A DNA stretch of 64,000 bases from Stutzerimonas nosocomialis (GTDB taxonomy: Bacteria > Pseudomonadota > Gammaproteobacteria > Pseudomonadales > Pseudomonadaceae): NCBI RefSeq assembly GCF_005876855.1, contig NZ_QLAE01000019.1, positions 1 to 64,000 on the forward strand. Reading direction: 5' to 3'. Both the position numbers and the translations under genes were made by a program. Below the pieces are notes generated by a model. It ran no database searches and was not told where the DNA came from. It saw only the letters and a list, made by a program, of their open reading frames with translations. This document shows, piece by piece, positions 47,669 through 56,230 of the stretch; within the stretch, counting starts at the first letter, position 1; every line of letters begins with the position of its first letter.

Positions 47669-48369
47669 TGCGCCTGGGGTTGTCCTTCGCCGGCGCCTGC
47701 CTCATGGCGCTGGCGCTCTTCGCCCTGATGCTGAGCATGGTCTCGCCACCGCGCAGCAAGGTCGAGGACGATCCGGTGGCGGTCGCCAATTTCGTGCGCA
47801 TGGACAACCGCAGCAGCGAAAGCTCGCCGCGCTCCCGGCAACAGGCACCCGAACCGCCACAGCCGAAGGCGCCGCAGCCGCCGACACCTCCGACCCCGGC
47901 GATGAGCACGCCCAACGCCAGCCTGCCGAAGCTCGACCTGGACATGCCGAGTATCGATACCGGCATCGCCGTCGCGGCGGCGCCCACGCCGAGCCTTTCC
48001 GGATTGACCGCCGCTGCGCCGGCTCCCGCACCGGCCCCCGCGCCGGCGGCGCCGTCCAGCCCGGCGGCGCCCGCGGCACAGTCCGGCGGCCCCGAGCAGG
48101 AAGTCACGCCGCTCAACGACATACGGCCGGAATATCCCTACCGCGCCCGGCAGCAGGGGATCGAGGGCCATATCAAGCTGGCGTTCACCATCACGCCCCA
48201 GGGCCGGGTCGAAAATATCCGCGTGCTCGAAGCGTCGCCGCGCAACGTCTTCGATCGCGAGGCCCGGCGTGCCGCGGCGCGCTGGCGTTTCGCGCCGCGC
48301 ACCGAGGGCGGCGCTGCGGTGTCGCGAGAAGCGGTCAAAACCCTGCACTTCAAACTCGAAGGAGGTTGA
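47665..48369 (+). CDS. TonB-family energy transducer
   Basis: A 234-residue protein. The N-terminal anchor is CLMALALFALMLSMV. A long Pro/Ala-rich spacer follows (about 45-145, including a PAPAPAPAPAAP run), then the C-terminal TonB domain DIRPEYPYRARQQGIEGHIK and the VxxS/AxP-type motif VLEASPRNVFDREARRAA. It transmits energy from the ExbB/ExbD/TtpC complex to TonB-dependent outer-membrane receptors. No receptor gene is present in this operon. A second ATG at 47668 is an equal start option. Confidence 0.88.
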   Translation: MMRLGLSFAGACLMALALFALMLSMVSPPRSKVEDDPVAVANFVRMDNRSSESSPRSRQQAPEPPQPKAPQPPTPPTPAMSTPNASLPKLDLDMPSIDTGIAVAAAPTPSLSGLTAAAPAPAPAPAPAAPSSPAAPAAQSGGPEQEVTPLNDIRPEYPYRARQQGIEGHIKLAFTITPQGRVENIRVLEASPRNVFDREARRAAARWRFAPRTEGGAAVSREAVKTLHFKLEGG

Positions 48370-48370
48370 A

Positions 48371-49462
48371 ATGACACGTTTGCTGCCTTTGCTGATGCTG
48401 GTCGCGTCCTTCTCCTGTGCGGCGCAGAGCATCGATCCGGGCGTGTTCCGCGCCCTCGACACCGCCCAGTCCGCCCAGCAGAAGGGTGACTACGCGGCCG
48501 CCCGGCGTGCGCTGGAAGGCGCCACGCCGCGTCCCGGCAGCCTCGAGGAAGCGCTGTTGTGGCGCAGTCGTGGCTATCTCGCCTGGGCCGAGGGCAACAA
48601 CGCCCAGGCGCTGGATTTCCTGGGCAGGGCGTTCGCCAGCGGCAAGCTCGACGATGAGTCGCAGGCGCGTGAGCGCCTCAACCTGGCGCGCCTGAACCTG
48701 GGTGAGCGCCGCTACGCCCAGGTGGTCAGCCTGCTGTCGGCGCAGGCGGCCAATGCCGACGAGGACGTACTGCAGATGCTGGTGCAGGCCTATCAGGGGC
48801 TCGGCCAGCACACCAAGGCCCTGCCACTGGCCGAGCGCTACGTGCAGCGCAATCCGAAAGCGGCCGACACCTGGTACCAGCTGTTGGTCGCCGGCAACGC
48901 CGAGCTCAAGCGCTACCAGGCCGCCGAGCGCTGGCAGCGCGTGCTGCTGGCGCGTCATCCCGACCGTCCCCGGGACTGGCGTCAGCTTGCCGCGTTGCAG
49001 CAAATGGCCGGTGACGACGACAAGGCGCTGGCGACCTTGCGGGCGGCGCAGGTCAAGGGCATCGCCTTCAGCGAGTCGGAGCTGGACAACCTGGTGCTGC
49101 TGGCCAGCGCCGCAGGGCAACCCTGGCAGGGCGCTAGGCTGCTGGACGGCATGCTGAAGTCCGGTCTGCTGGCGGGCAACGCGACCCGCGAGGAGCGGCT
49201 GGGCATGCTCTGGTGGCAGGCCCGCGAGCGCGGCGCCGCGGCGTCCATCTACCGCAACCTCGCGGGGCGTTCCGGCAATTCCAAGCATTGGCTGAACCTG
49301 GCTCAGCTGGAGCTCGAACAGGCCCACTGGCAGGCAGGGCTCGATGCCTTGCGGCAGGCCGAACGAGCCGGTGCGGAACGTCGCCAGGTGCGTGCGTGGC
49401 GCGAATGGGCCGAGAGCGAACTGAGCTTCGAGCGCGAGCGCCAGGTGGCTCAGGTGCGCTGA
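48371..49462 (+). CDS. TPR-repeat periplasmic protein of the TonB operon
   Basis: A 363-residue precursor with the signal peptide MTRLLPLLMLVASFSCAAQ. It is followed by about eight helical repeats of TPR type (for example AAARRALEGATPRPGSLEEA and RYQAAERWQRVLLARHPDRP). Proteins like this close TtpC/ExbBD/TonB operons and probably act as periplasmic assembly or partner-binding factors. It is separated from the TonB gene by 1 bp with a GGAGG site. It ends 18 bp before the convergent DUF3299 gene. Confidence 0.8.
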   Translation: MTRLLPLLMLVASFSCAAQSIDPGVFRALDTAQSAQQKGDYAAARRALEGATPRPGSLEEALLWRSRGYLAWAEGNNAQALDFLGRAFASGKLDDESQARERLNLARLNLGERRYAQVVSLLSAQAANADEDVLQMLVQAYQGLGQHTKALPLAERYVQRNPKAADTWYQLLVAGNAELKRYQAAERWQRVLLARHPDRPRDWRQLAALQQMAGDDDKALATLRAAQVKGIAFSESELDNLVLLASAAGQPWQGARLLDGMLKSGLLAGNATREERLGMLWWQARERGAAASIYRNLAGRSGNSKHWLNLAQLELEQAHWQAGLDALRQAERAGAERRQVRAWREWAESELSFERERQVAQVR

Positions 49463-49480
49463 AGCCCACGGACGAGTCGA

Positions 49481-49999
49481 TCAGCTGTCCGGCAGCTCGT
49501 AGGGATAGATTTTCTGGGCGTCCATCTGGTAGCCGGCCTCGGCCAGTTCGCTGCTGGCATGCTCGACCCGCAGCGGGCCCTCGATCCAGAAGGGCTCGTA
49601 GAGCACGTCCACCATGACGCCGACCTTGCTGGTCGCATGCACGATCTGGTTCGACGGTGGCGGCGGAACGTGGATGCACGCCCCGAAGTAGGGAACCAGC
49701 AGGAACTCGATCACCCGCCCTTCGTCCGTCATGTCCAGCGGCACGATGTACCCCGGAAGCTTCACGCGCTGACCGTCCAGTTCCTTGACCACCGGGGCCG
49801 AGGGCGACTGCTGCAGGGCGGCGGGGCCGCTCTCGCCTAGCACGTCGGACAGCTGCGAGAAGTCGTGCACCGGAATCGGTGGCGGAGGGGGCGGCGCGTC
49901 GGCCGGTACCAGCTCGGACCAGTTCAGTTCGCGCGGCGAGTCGGCCGCCCAGAGCGGGGCGGCGAAGGCCAGTAGCAGGATCAGAAAAACGCGCGGCAT
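49481..49999 (-). CDS. DUF3299 periplasmic protein
   Basis: A 172-residue precursor. The signal peptide MPRVFLILLLAFAAPLWA is followed by a Pro-rich stretch of six prolines, then the conserved part LPGYIVPLDMTDEGRVIEFL and LVPYFGACIHVPPPPSNQIV. The Cys/His in that motif could bind a metal. It is last in the zrgA-ABC operon, 7 bp after the permease gene. From memory it corresponds to PA4066 of P. aeruginosa, which is reported as zinc-responsive. Confidence 0.8.
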   Translation of the reverse strand: MPRVFLILLLAFAAPLWAADSPRELNWSELVPADAPPPPPPIPVHDFSQLSDVLGESGPAALQQSPSAPVVKELDGQRVKLPGYIVPLDMTDEGRVIEFLLVPYFGACIHVPPPPSNQIVHATSKVGVMVDVLYEPFWIEGPLRVEHASSELAEAGYQMDAQKIYPYELPDS

Positions 50000-50006
50000 G
50001 GGGTCC

Positions 50007-51272
50007 TCACAGTCGGATCGATAGGCCATCGGCCAGCGACTGCCGATAGGCGCGCCAGGCCGGTACGCAGCCCATCAGCAGGGCGGCGCCCAGAATAGCG
50101 CCGAGCAGGCGCCACTCATAGGGGCTCGGCAGCGCCAGCGGCAGGTACAGGCCGTAGCCGCTCTGCAGCGGGCCCTGGGCGAGGGCTATGCCTGCATAGA
50201 GCAGGACGAGCCCCAGCACGACACCGGCCAGGGACAGGGCGAACGCCTCGAGCACGAGCAGGCCGGCGATGTGCCAGGGCCGCGCGCCGACCGAGCGCAG
50301 GATGGCCATCTCCCGGCGTCGCTCGTTGAGGCTGGTGAGGATCGCGGTGAGCATGCCGATCAGGCCGGTCAGCACCACGAACAGCGAGACCACGAAGAGT
50401 GCCTGTTCGGCGGTGCCCATCAGGCTCCACAGCTCCTGCAGCGCCACGCCCGGCAGGATCGCCAGCAGGGGTTCGCCGCGGAACTCATTGATTTCACGCT
50501 GCAGGCTGAAGGTCGCCACCTTGCTGTTGAGACCGAGCAGGAAGGCGGTGATCTGCTTGGGTTGCAGGTCCATGTGGCGGGCCTGTTCGGCATCGATGCG
50601 GGCATTGCCGCGCGCCGGCATGCCGTTCTGCCAGTCGATGTGCAGCGCCTCCATGCCGGCCAGCGAGATGTGCAGCGTGCGGTCCACCGGCGTGCCGGTG
50701 CGCTTCAGGATACCGACGACCCTGAAGGGCTTGTCGTCGTGCTGGACCAGGCTCACCCGGGCCACGCCATGGGCCAGCACGATCTCTTCGCCGAGCCTGT
50801 AGCGCAGCGCATCGGCCACTTCGGCGCCCAGCACCACTTCGAACGGGTCCTCTTCGAACCTGCGGCCTTCGGCGATCTCCAGCGGCTGCTGGCGGGCGTA
50901 GCGGTAGTGTTCGAAATAGCTCTGGCTGGTGCCCAGCACCCGATATCCGCGATGGGAGTCCCCGAGCGACAGCGGTATCGCCCAGCTCACCCGCGGGTGT
51001 TCGGCGAAGTGCTGGAAATGTTCCCAGCGAATGTTGTTGGTCGCGTTGCCGATGCGAAACACCGAGTACAGCAGCAGGTTGACCGAGCCGGAGCGGGCGC
51101 CCACCACCAGGTCGGTGCCACTGATGGTGCTGGCGAAGCTGGCGCGGGCTTCGGTGCGCACCCGCTCGACCGCCAGCAACAGACAGACGGACAGGGCGAT
51201 GGCGAAGACGGTGAGCAGCGCGGTGAAACGGCGATTGTTCAGGCTCGCCAGGGCCAGGCGTAGCAGGTGCAT
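50007..51272 (-). CDS. ABC transporter permease (MacB/FtsX-like)
   Basis: A 421-residue permease. The N-terminal membrane segment is ALLTVFAIALSVCLLLAV. A large periplasmic MacB-like part (about 40-270) follows, then three C-terminal membrane segments (for example ALFVVSLFVVLTGLIGMLTA). It starts at the base directly after the ATPase stop. With the ATPase it forms a LolCDE/MacB-like machine. In the setting of ZrgA and the Zur-like box a role in zinc acquisition or envelope zinc handling is likely, but the substrate is not known. Confidence 0.87.
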   Translation of the reverse strand: MHLLRLALASLNNRRFTALLTVFAIALSVCLLLAVERVRTEARASFASTISGTDLVVGARSGSVNLLLYSVFRIGNATNNIRWEHFQHFAEHPRVSWAIPLSLGDSHRGYRVLGTSQSYFEHYRYARQQPLEIAEGRRFEEDPFEVVLGAEVADALRYRLGEEIVLAHGVARVSLVQHDDKPFRVVGILKRTGTPVDRTLHISLAGMEALHIDWQNGMPARGNARIDAEQARHMDLQPKQITAFLLGLNSKVATFSLQREINEFRGEPLLAILPGVALQELWSLMGTAEQALFVVSLFVVLTGLIGMLTAILTSLNERRREMAILRSVGARPWHIAGLLVLEAFALSLAGVVLGLVLLYAGIALAQGPLQSGYGLYLPLALPSPYEWRLLGAILGAALLMGCVPAWRAYRQSLADGLSIRL

Positions 51273-51980
51273 TCAGATCTCCGAGGGCCGCGCGGCGCGG
51301 TTGAGTTCCAACAGCGACAGGTTGCGGTCGAACAGCGGCGCCAGGCTCTGGTCGTGGCTGACGAACAGGAGGCTGGAGCCGGCTGCCCGGCATTCGGCGA
51401 ACAGCAGCTGCAGGAAGGCTTCCCGGGTGTCGGCGTCGAGCGCCGAGGTGGGTTCGTCGGCGATCACCAGCTCCGGCTGGCCGATCAGGGCGCGGGCTGC
51501 GGCGACGCGCTGCTGCTGGCCGATCGACAGCGCTTCGGCGCGTCTGTCGAGCAGTGCCGACGGCAGTCCCAGGTGGGCCAGCAGTTCGGTGGCGGCTGCA
51601 TCCACGCTGCCGTGGCGGGCGATGGCGCGCTGGCTGCGCTGATGGGAGAAACTGCACGGCAGCGTGACGTTCTCGCGCACCGAGAGAAAGGGCAGCAGGT
51701 TGAACTGCTGAAAGATGTAGCCGGTATGGTCGACGCGAAAACGGTCGCGCGCGCTGGCCGAGAGCTTCTCCAGCTCGCGCCCGAGCAGCCGTACGCTGCC
51801 GCGCCCGGGGACCTGGACGCCGCCGAGGAGGCCGAGCAGGGTGGTCTTGCCGCTGCCCGACGGGCCCTTGAGAAAAAGGCTCTCGCCGGCGTGCAGCTGA
51901 AAGTGGGGAATATCCAGCAGCTCCGCCTGGCCAGGCCAGGCGAAACCGAGGTCGTGCAGCTCGATCAGTGGTTGAGTCAT
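51273..51980 (-). CDS. ABC transporter ATP-binding protein
   Basis: A 235-residue ATPase. Walker A is GPSGSGKTT (about 38), the Q-loop is YIFQQFNLLPFLSV, the signature is LSIGQQQRVAAARAL (a variant of LSGGQ) and Walker B is LVIADEPTSALD. It belongs to the LolD/MacB type. It is encoded between the ZrgA and permease genes, with 31 bp after zrgA, as one operon. Confidence 0.9.
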   Translation of the reverse strand: MTQPLIELHDLGFAWPGQAELLDIPHFQLHAGESLFLKGPSGSGKTTLLGLLGGVQVPGRGSVRLLGRELEKLSASARDRFRVDHTGYIFQQFNLLPFLSVRENVTLPCSFSHQRSQRAIARHGSVDAAATELLAHLGLPSALLDRRAEALSIGQQQRVAAARALIGQPELVIADEPTSALDADTREAFLQLLFAECRAAGSSLLFVSHDQSLAPLFDRNLSLLELNRAARPSEI

Positions 51981-52011
51981 GCGTTACCGCTTAGGGCCAA
52001 GGCTCGAGGTG

Positions 52012-52617
52012 TCAGAAGTTCAGACGCGGATTGCCCGGGGTCAGCTCGACGCCTTGCTGCCCGCTCGGGCCGATCAGTTGTACCTGAATTGTCCGGGTAT
52101 CGGGGAAACGCTGGAACACTGCGTTCAAGTCCAAAGTTTTCAGCGCGCCCGGCGTGGAGCAACTCAGCTGGTAGTGCGCGCTGATGTCGCTGTGCTCGTG
52201 ATCGTGCTCGCCATGCTGGTGATCATGGCCGTGTTCCTCGGCATGCGTGTGCCCATGCGCCTTGCCGCCGAACAGCGGGCTCTCCAGCTCCGTGGACGCT
52301 ACGCTGCAGCCGGCCTGGGCAGGCAGGGAAAACAGCGCCAGCGGTTGCTCCAGCGATTCGCGCGCAGCGTTCAGCGTGGCCTTGTCCGCATCGCTGGTGG
52401 CGGCATGCTCGAAGCCGAGCAGATTCATCGCCGGGCTTTCCAGTTCCAGCTCCAGGGTCTGGCCGTCCAGGGCAACGTTGAGTCGAGCGACGCCATGCTC
52501 GTGAGCGGAAAGGCTGCCGTGCTCATGGTCATGGTCGTGATCATGAGCGTGGCTGTGCTCGGCCGCATGGGCCAGGGGCATGAGGGCGAAGGGGAGCGCT
52601 AGCAGCAGGCGACGCAT
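52012..52617 (-). CDS. zrgA: His-rich periplasmic zinc protein ZrgA (DUF2796)
   Basis: A 201-residue precursor with the signal peptide MRRLLLALPFALMPLAHA. It has two histidine-rich stretches. The first, at about residues 20-40, alternates His with Asp, Glu and Ala. The second, at about 120-142, begins HGHTHAEEHGHD. The rest is the DUF2796/ZrgA fold (ISAHYQLSCSTPGALKTLDL). Members bind zinc and aid its uptake. It leads the zinc operon behind the Zur-like palindrome 24 bp upstream of its start. Confidence 0.88.
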   Translation of the reverse strand: MRRLLLALPFALMPLAHAAEHSHAHDHDHDHEHGSLSAHEHGVARLNVALDGQTLELELESPAMNLLGFEHAATSDADKATLNAARESLEQPLALFSLPAQAGCSVASTELESPLFGGKAHGHTHAEEHGHDHQHGEHDHEHSDISAHYQLSCSTPGALKTLDLNAVFQRFPDTRTIQVQLIGPSGQQGVELTPGNPRLNF

Positions 52618-52640
52618 GGGGAATCTCCTTGGTTTGGTAA

Positions 52641-52650
52641 TGTTATAACA
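52641..52650. promoter_or_regulatory. Zur-like palindrome upstream of zrgA
   Basis: The perfect palindrome TGTTATAACA, inside GTAATGTTATAACAACTTTAC, lies 24 bp upstream of zrgA. It is identical to the site before the TonB operon at 44550-44559. Confidence 0.7.
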
Positions 52651-52720
52651 ACTTTACCGCTGCACTGGCGTTTGCTCAATCGGCATGTAGCATGGCGTCA
52701 ATGCAGGGGAGGCCGTAGCG

Positions 52721-53059
52721 ATGATCAGAATCAGGGGACGCATAGGGGACTGGCCGGTGGACCTCAGCGTCGAGCTGGAGCCCGAGGACTGGGCGCGATT
52801 GAGCGCCGAAGGGCCGGTGGCCGCGCCGCAACCGCAGCCGCAACCGGCTGCGCGCCCGGTCGACGCGCTTTGGGAGGCGGCGCAGCAGGTGCTGCGCCAG
52901 GCCGGAGAGATGGAGGGGCCGCAGTTGCTGGCGGCCCTTGAAGCCCTGGCGGGAAATGCTCAGGCGGGAAAGCGGCTGATGGTTCGCCTGCGCCACAGCG
53001 ACCGGGTACGCCTGGAAACCGGCAAGGACGCGCCGACCTTTTTCTGGGTCGAGCCGTAG
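52721..53059 (+). CDS. Conserved hypothetical protein
   Basis: A 112-residue protein. The N-terminal segment MIRIRGRIGDWPVDLSVELE resembles a small beta domain. A Pro/Gln-rich linker (QPQPQPAARP) and a helical C-terminal part ending DAPTFFWVEP follow. It is divergent from zrgA and convergent with the thioredoxin-like gene. From memory a similar gene stands here in P. aeruginosa. Function unknown. Confidence 0.7.
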   Translation: MIRIRGRIGDWPVDLSVELEPEDWARLSAEGPVAAPQPQPQPAARPVDALWEAAQQVLRQAGEMEGPQLLAALEALAGNAQAGKRLMVRLRHSDRVRLETGKDAPTFFWVEP

Positions 53060-53072
53060 CCCGGTCGATGGC

Positions 53073-53945
53073 TCAGTACAGCGCCTGGTACAGCTTGCGC
53101 CGGTAGAGGGTCACCAGCGGGTGTTCGGTGCCCAGCAGGTCGAACACCTGCAGCAGCGTCTTGTGCGGCAGGCCGTCGGCATAGCTGCGGTTGCGCACGA
53201 ACAACTGGAGCAGGGCTTCGAGTGCCGGCTCGTATTGCTGGCGCGCCAGCTGATGGATGGCCAGCTGATATGCGGCCTCGTCATCCTGGGCATTGGCCGC
53301 CAGGCGGCTTTTCAGGTCGGCGGCTTCCGGCAGTTCGGCGACCTGGCGCAGGAAGGTCAGCTGCGCCCGCGCGCCGGCCAGTGCCTGCTTGTGCTCGTCG
53401 CCCTTGACGGCACCGAGTACGGTCTCGGCTTCGCCAAGCTCACCGCGTTCGGCCAGGCAGCGCGCGTAGAGGATCAGCGCGGCGCCGTTTTCGTTGTCTT
53501 CGCCGAGCAATTGCTTGAGCAGGGCTTCGGCCTCGGCGATCCGCCCCTCGGCGAACGCGGCCTGGGCGGTCTCCAGCAGATCGGCCTGCGGCGCGGCGGG
53601 GAGCTGCACGTGCGGCTGCAGCATGGCGCGGATGGCCGATTCGGGCTGCGCGCCGGCGAAGCCGTCCACCGGCTGGCCATCCTTGAACAGCACCACGGTC
53701 GGCAGGCTGCGGATGCCGAAGCGCGCCACGATGTCCTGCTCGATGTCGCAGTTGACCTTGGCCAGCAGCAGTTCGCCCTGGAACTCCTCGGTGATCTTGG
53801 CCAGCAGCGGCATCAGCGCCTTGCAAGGGGCGCACCACTCGGCCCAGAAATCCACCAGCACCGGCTTGTGGAAGGAGTTCTCGACCACCAGCTGCTCGAA
53901 AGCGGCGGCGCCGGATACCTCGAAGATGTAGGGGGTATCGTTCAT
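53073..53945 (-). CDS. Thioredoxin-like co-chaperone YbbN/CnoX
   Basis: A 290-residue protein. The thioredoxin domain (1-110) has the active-site motif WCAPC in VLVDFWAEWCAPCKALMPLL. C-terminal TPR-like helices (about 125-290) follow, rich in Ala and Leu. YbbN/CnoX proteins protect unfolded proteins under oxidation and pass them to chaperones. Both cysteines are present, so redox activity is possible. The start at 53945 (MNDTPYIFEVSG) is the family start; the frame remains open far upstream only because of base composition. Confidence 0.9.
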   Translation of the reverse strand: MNDTPYIFEVSGAAAFEQLVVENSFHKPVLVDFWAEWCAPCKALMPLLAKITEEFQGELLLAKVNCDIEQDIVARFGIRSLPTVVLFKDGQPVDGFAGAQPESAIRAMLQPHVQLPAAPQADLLETAQAAFAEGRIAEAEALLKQLLGEDNENGAALILYARCLAERGELGEAETVLGAVKGDEHKQALAGARAQLTFLRQVAELPEAADLKSRLAANAQDDEAAYQLAIHQLARQQYEPALEALLQLFVRNRSYADGLPHKTLLQVFDLLGTEHPLVTLYRRKLYQALY

Positions 53946-54025
53946 GGGAATACTCGACACGTCGGGACGACTGAAAGTGGGTGCATGGTAAATGGAGGCG
54001 CCTGGGCAGGAAACAAGGGGCGCGG

Positions 54026-54556
54026 TCAGCGGGTATCGGGGGGCAGGGGCCAGCTGTCCATCTCGCGGTAGCGTACGCCGCCGGGCAGGTTTTCGGACAG
54101 ACAGAGAACGACCCGTTCGGCAGGCCAGCGCAGCGAGACCTGCGGGTGTCGTGCGATCGGCGCGGCCTGCCGGAACAGCGTCACGTGGGGGCGAAAGTCG
54201 GGGTTGTCCTGGGCCAGCCCCTGCGCCACGAGGCGTTGGCCCAGGTCGCGCTGCAGCTCCAGCAAGGCCTGCGGTGGCGCGTCGGGCATGAGGACGGTAA
54301 GGCCGTGTTTCCATTGCTCGAGCCGCTGCAGGTGTAGCTCGAAGCGGTGATGGCACTGCAGCGCGGCGCCGATCCGGCGCAGCTGCGGCAGGCGTGTCGA
54401 CGGCAGGCTGCCGAGAAACGCCAGGGTCAGGTGCAGGTTGGCGGGCGCGGCCGGGCGGCCGTCCAGGCCCAGGCCGTCGCGCCAGGCGGACAGAACCGGG
54501 CGCAGCGGATCGGGACAGGGCAGGGCGAAGAACAGGCGCAGGGTCGGATCGCTCAT
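54026..54556 (-). CDS. thpR: RNA 2',3'-cyclic phosphodiesterase
   Basis: A 176-residue protein of the 2H phosphoesterase superfamily. Both HxT motifs are visible: HLTLAFLGSLPSTRL (about 42) and HVTLFRQAAPIARHP (about 124). RLFFALPCPDPLRPVL is the typical start. It opens the cyclic 2',3'-phosphate of RNA ends; its cellular role is unclear. It is the second of three closely spaced minus-strand genes. Confidence 0.88.
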   Translation of the reverse strand: MSDPTLRLFFALPCPDPLRPVLSAWRDGLGLDGRPAAPANLHLTLAFLGSLPSTRLPQLRRIGAALQCHHRFELHLQRLEQWKHGLTVLMPDAPPQALLELQRDLGQRLVAQGLAQDNPDFRPHVTLFRQAAPIARHPQVSLRWPAERVVLCLSENLPGGVRYREMDSWPLPPDTR

Positions 54557-54573
54557 GGCCGCTGCGCAAGCCC

Positions 54574-55227
54574 TCAGCTATAGGCCTGGTACAGGCTCAC
54601 CCGGCGAAATTCGACGGGTTCGGCAAGGTCCGGCCAGGTGCAGGCGTCGAGCACGGCCAGGCGTCTGTAGGCCGGATGGGCGAAGTTCCGTACGCGCGAG
54701 TCCGCCACCAGTATTTCGCGTCCCCGGCCGAGGAAGTCGTCGAGCAGCGGCAGGTTGGCGCGGTCGTAGAGCACGTCGGCGACGATGAGCAGGTCGTAGC
54801 GCGTGGTCTCGGCGAAAAAGTCCGCCGAGTAATCGAGCGTCACGTTATTGAGGGCCGCATTGGCGCGGCAGGCCTCGAGTGCCACAGGGTCGAGGTCGCA
54901 GGCCACGACCTGCGCTGCGCCGGCCTTTGCCGCGGCGATCGCGGCGACCCCCGAACCGCTCCCGAAATCCAGTACCCGCTTGCCTGCCAGTCGTTCCGGG
55001 TGTTCGGCCAGCCAGCGCGCCAGCGCCAGTCCGCTGGCCCAGCAGAAGCACCAGTACGGCGGCTCTTCCAGGATTCGTCGGGTTTCATCGGGGCTGAAGG
55101 CGCGGTCCATGTTGGCCCCGTCGATCAACCACAGCTGCAGCTCGGTGCCCGGCAGCGTCTCGACCACCAGGCGGGCGTCGCCCAACCGTTCATTCAGGGC
55201 CGCCTGCAGGGCCGCGGGAGCCGTCAC
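54574..55227 (-). CDS. Class I SAM-dependent methyltransferase (lysine methyltransferase type)
   Basis: A 217-residue protein. SAM motif I is [20 protein letters not shown] (about 84-103) and motif II is [36 protein letters not shown] is typical of the seven-beta-strand protein lysine methyltransferases (ETFB-KMT-like). The Trp-rich part [18 protein letters not shown] lies before motif I. Its start overlaps the lipoprotein stop by 4 bp. The target protein is unknown. Confidence 0.85.
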   Translation of the reverse strand: MTAPAALQAALNERLGDARLVVETLPGTELQLWLIDGANMDRAFSPDETRRILEEPPYWCFCWASGLALARWLAEHPERLAGKRVLDFGSGSGVAAIAAAKAGAAQVVACDLDPVALEACRANAALNNVTLDYSADFFAETTRYDLLIVADVLYDRANLPLLDDFLGRGREILVADSRVRNFAHPAYRRLAVLDACTWPDLAEPVEFRRVSLYQAYS

Positions 55228-55649
55228 GGCGCCGGTTCCAGCCTGAGCGGGCCGAGTGCCTGGCTGGCGCTGCTGCGGATCTGGCGGGCGGGCAGGCGCA
55301 TGATCAGCTGACCGGACTGGGTGACGCGTCCGCGCAGCTCCACGCGCTGGCTCTTGGCGAAGGTCTCGGGGTTGAAGCTGAGAATGAACGGCAGGTCGGT
55401 GCCGCGGCCGTTGAGCTTGACGTTGGCCAGCAGGCGATCCGGCTGCTCGTGGTCGACATCGAGCAGGGCGAGCTCGACTTCGCTGCCGGCCGGCGCGCCG
55501 ACCAGGGTCCCGCTGAGTTCATGCAGCAGCTTGCTGTCGGCCACCGGCAGTTCAGCCACGGGCGGGGTGGTCGGTGGTTCGGCAGGCGGGCTTGCGCAGC
55601 CGGCGAGAAGCACCAGGAGACCGGACAGGACTGCGGGAAATAACGGCAC
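55224..55649 (-). CDS. YbaY-family lipoprotein
   Basis: A 141-residue precursor starting at GTG behind a GAGGAG site. The signal ends in the lipobox LLAGC (Cys at about 17), then comes a Pro-rich linker. The YbaY-like beta domain follows: [40 protein letters not shown] and [17 protein letters not shown]. It is predicted to be membrane-anchored in the periplasm; function is poorly known. It is divergent from nrdR. Confidence 0.82.
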   Translation of the reverse strand: MPLFPAVLSGLLVLLAGCASPPAEPPTTPPVAELPVADSKLLHELSGTLVGAPAGSEVELALLDVDHEQPDRLLANVKLNGRGTDLPFILSFNPETFAKSQRVELRGRVTQSGQLIMRLPARQIRSSASQALGPLRLEPAP

Positions 55650-55765
55650 GGAAGGCTCCTCGAAACAGGTGGGATGGCCGCTGTATAGCAGCAAATCCCT
55701 CCGCTTGTCTTGACGGTCGGATGCGCTACCATGGCTTTCCCGACGTTCTGACTCCCGCCTTTCCC

Positions 55766-56230
55766 ATGCATTGTCCCTTCTGTAGTGCGAACGATACCAA
55801 GGTCATCGATTCGCGCCTGGTTGCCGAGGGTGACCAGGTCCGGCGTCGCCGCGAGTGCCTCGCTTGCGGCGAGCGTTTCACCACCTTCGAGACCGCCGAA
55901 CTGGTGATGCCGAGGCTGATCAAGCAGGACGGCAGTCGCCAGCCGTTCGACGAGGACAAGCTGCGCGCCGGCATGCAGCGCGCGCTGGAAAAGCGGCCGG
56001 TGAGCGTGGAGCGCCTCGAGGAAGCCATCGCCCACATCAAGAGCAAGCTGCGCGCCACCGGCGAGCGGGAAGTCAAGTCGCTGGTGCTCGGCGAGCTGGT
56101 GATGGCCGAGCTGCAGAAGCTCGACGAAGTGGCCTACATCCGCTTCGCTTCGGTCTACCGGCGCTTCCAGGACCTCAACGAGTTCCGCGAGGAAATCGAG
56201 CGGCTGTCCCGCGAGCCGTCCAAGGCCTGA
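55766..56230 (+). CDS. nrdR: Ribonucleotide reductase regulator NrdR
   Basis: A 154-residue repressor. The zinc ribbon is [18 protein letters not shown] with CxxC (3, 6) and a second pair in [12 protein letters not shown] (31, 34). The ATP-cone that senses ATP/dATP follows ([20 protein letters not shown], about 47-66). It binds NrdR boxes in front of nrd operons. Its stop shares one base with the ribD start, a typical nrdR-ribD arrangement. Confidence 0.95.
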   Translation: MHCPFCSANDTKVIDSRLVAEGDQVRRRRECLACGERFTTFETAELVMPRLIKQDGSRQPFDEDKLRAGMQRALEKRPVSVERLEEAIAHIKSKLRATGEREVKSLVLGELVMAELQKLDEVAYIRFASVYRRFQDLNEFREEIERLSREPSKA

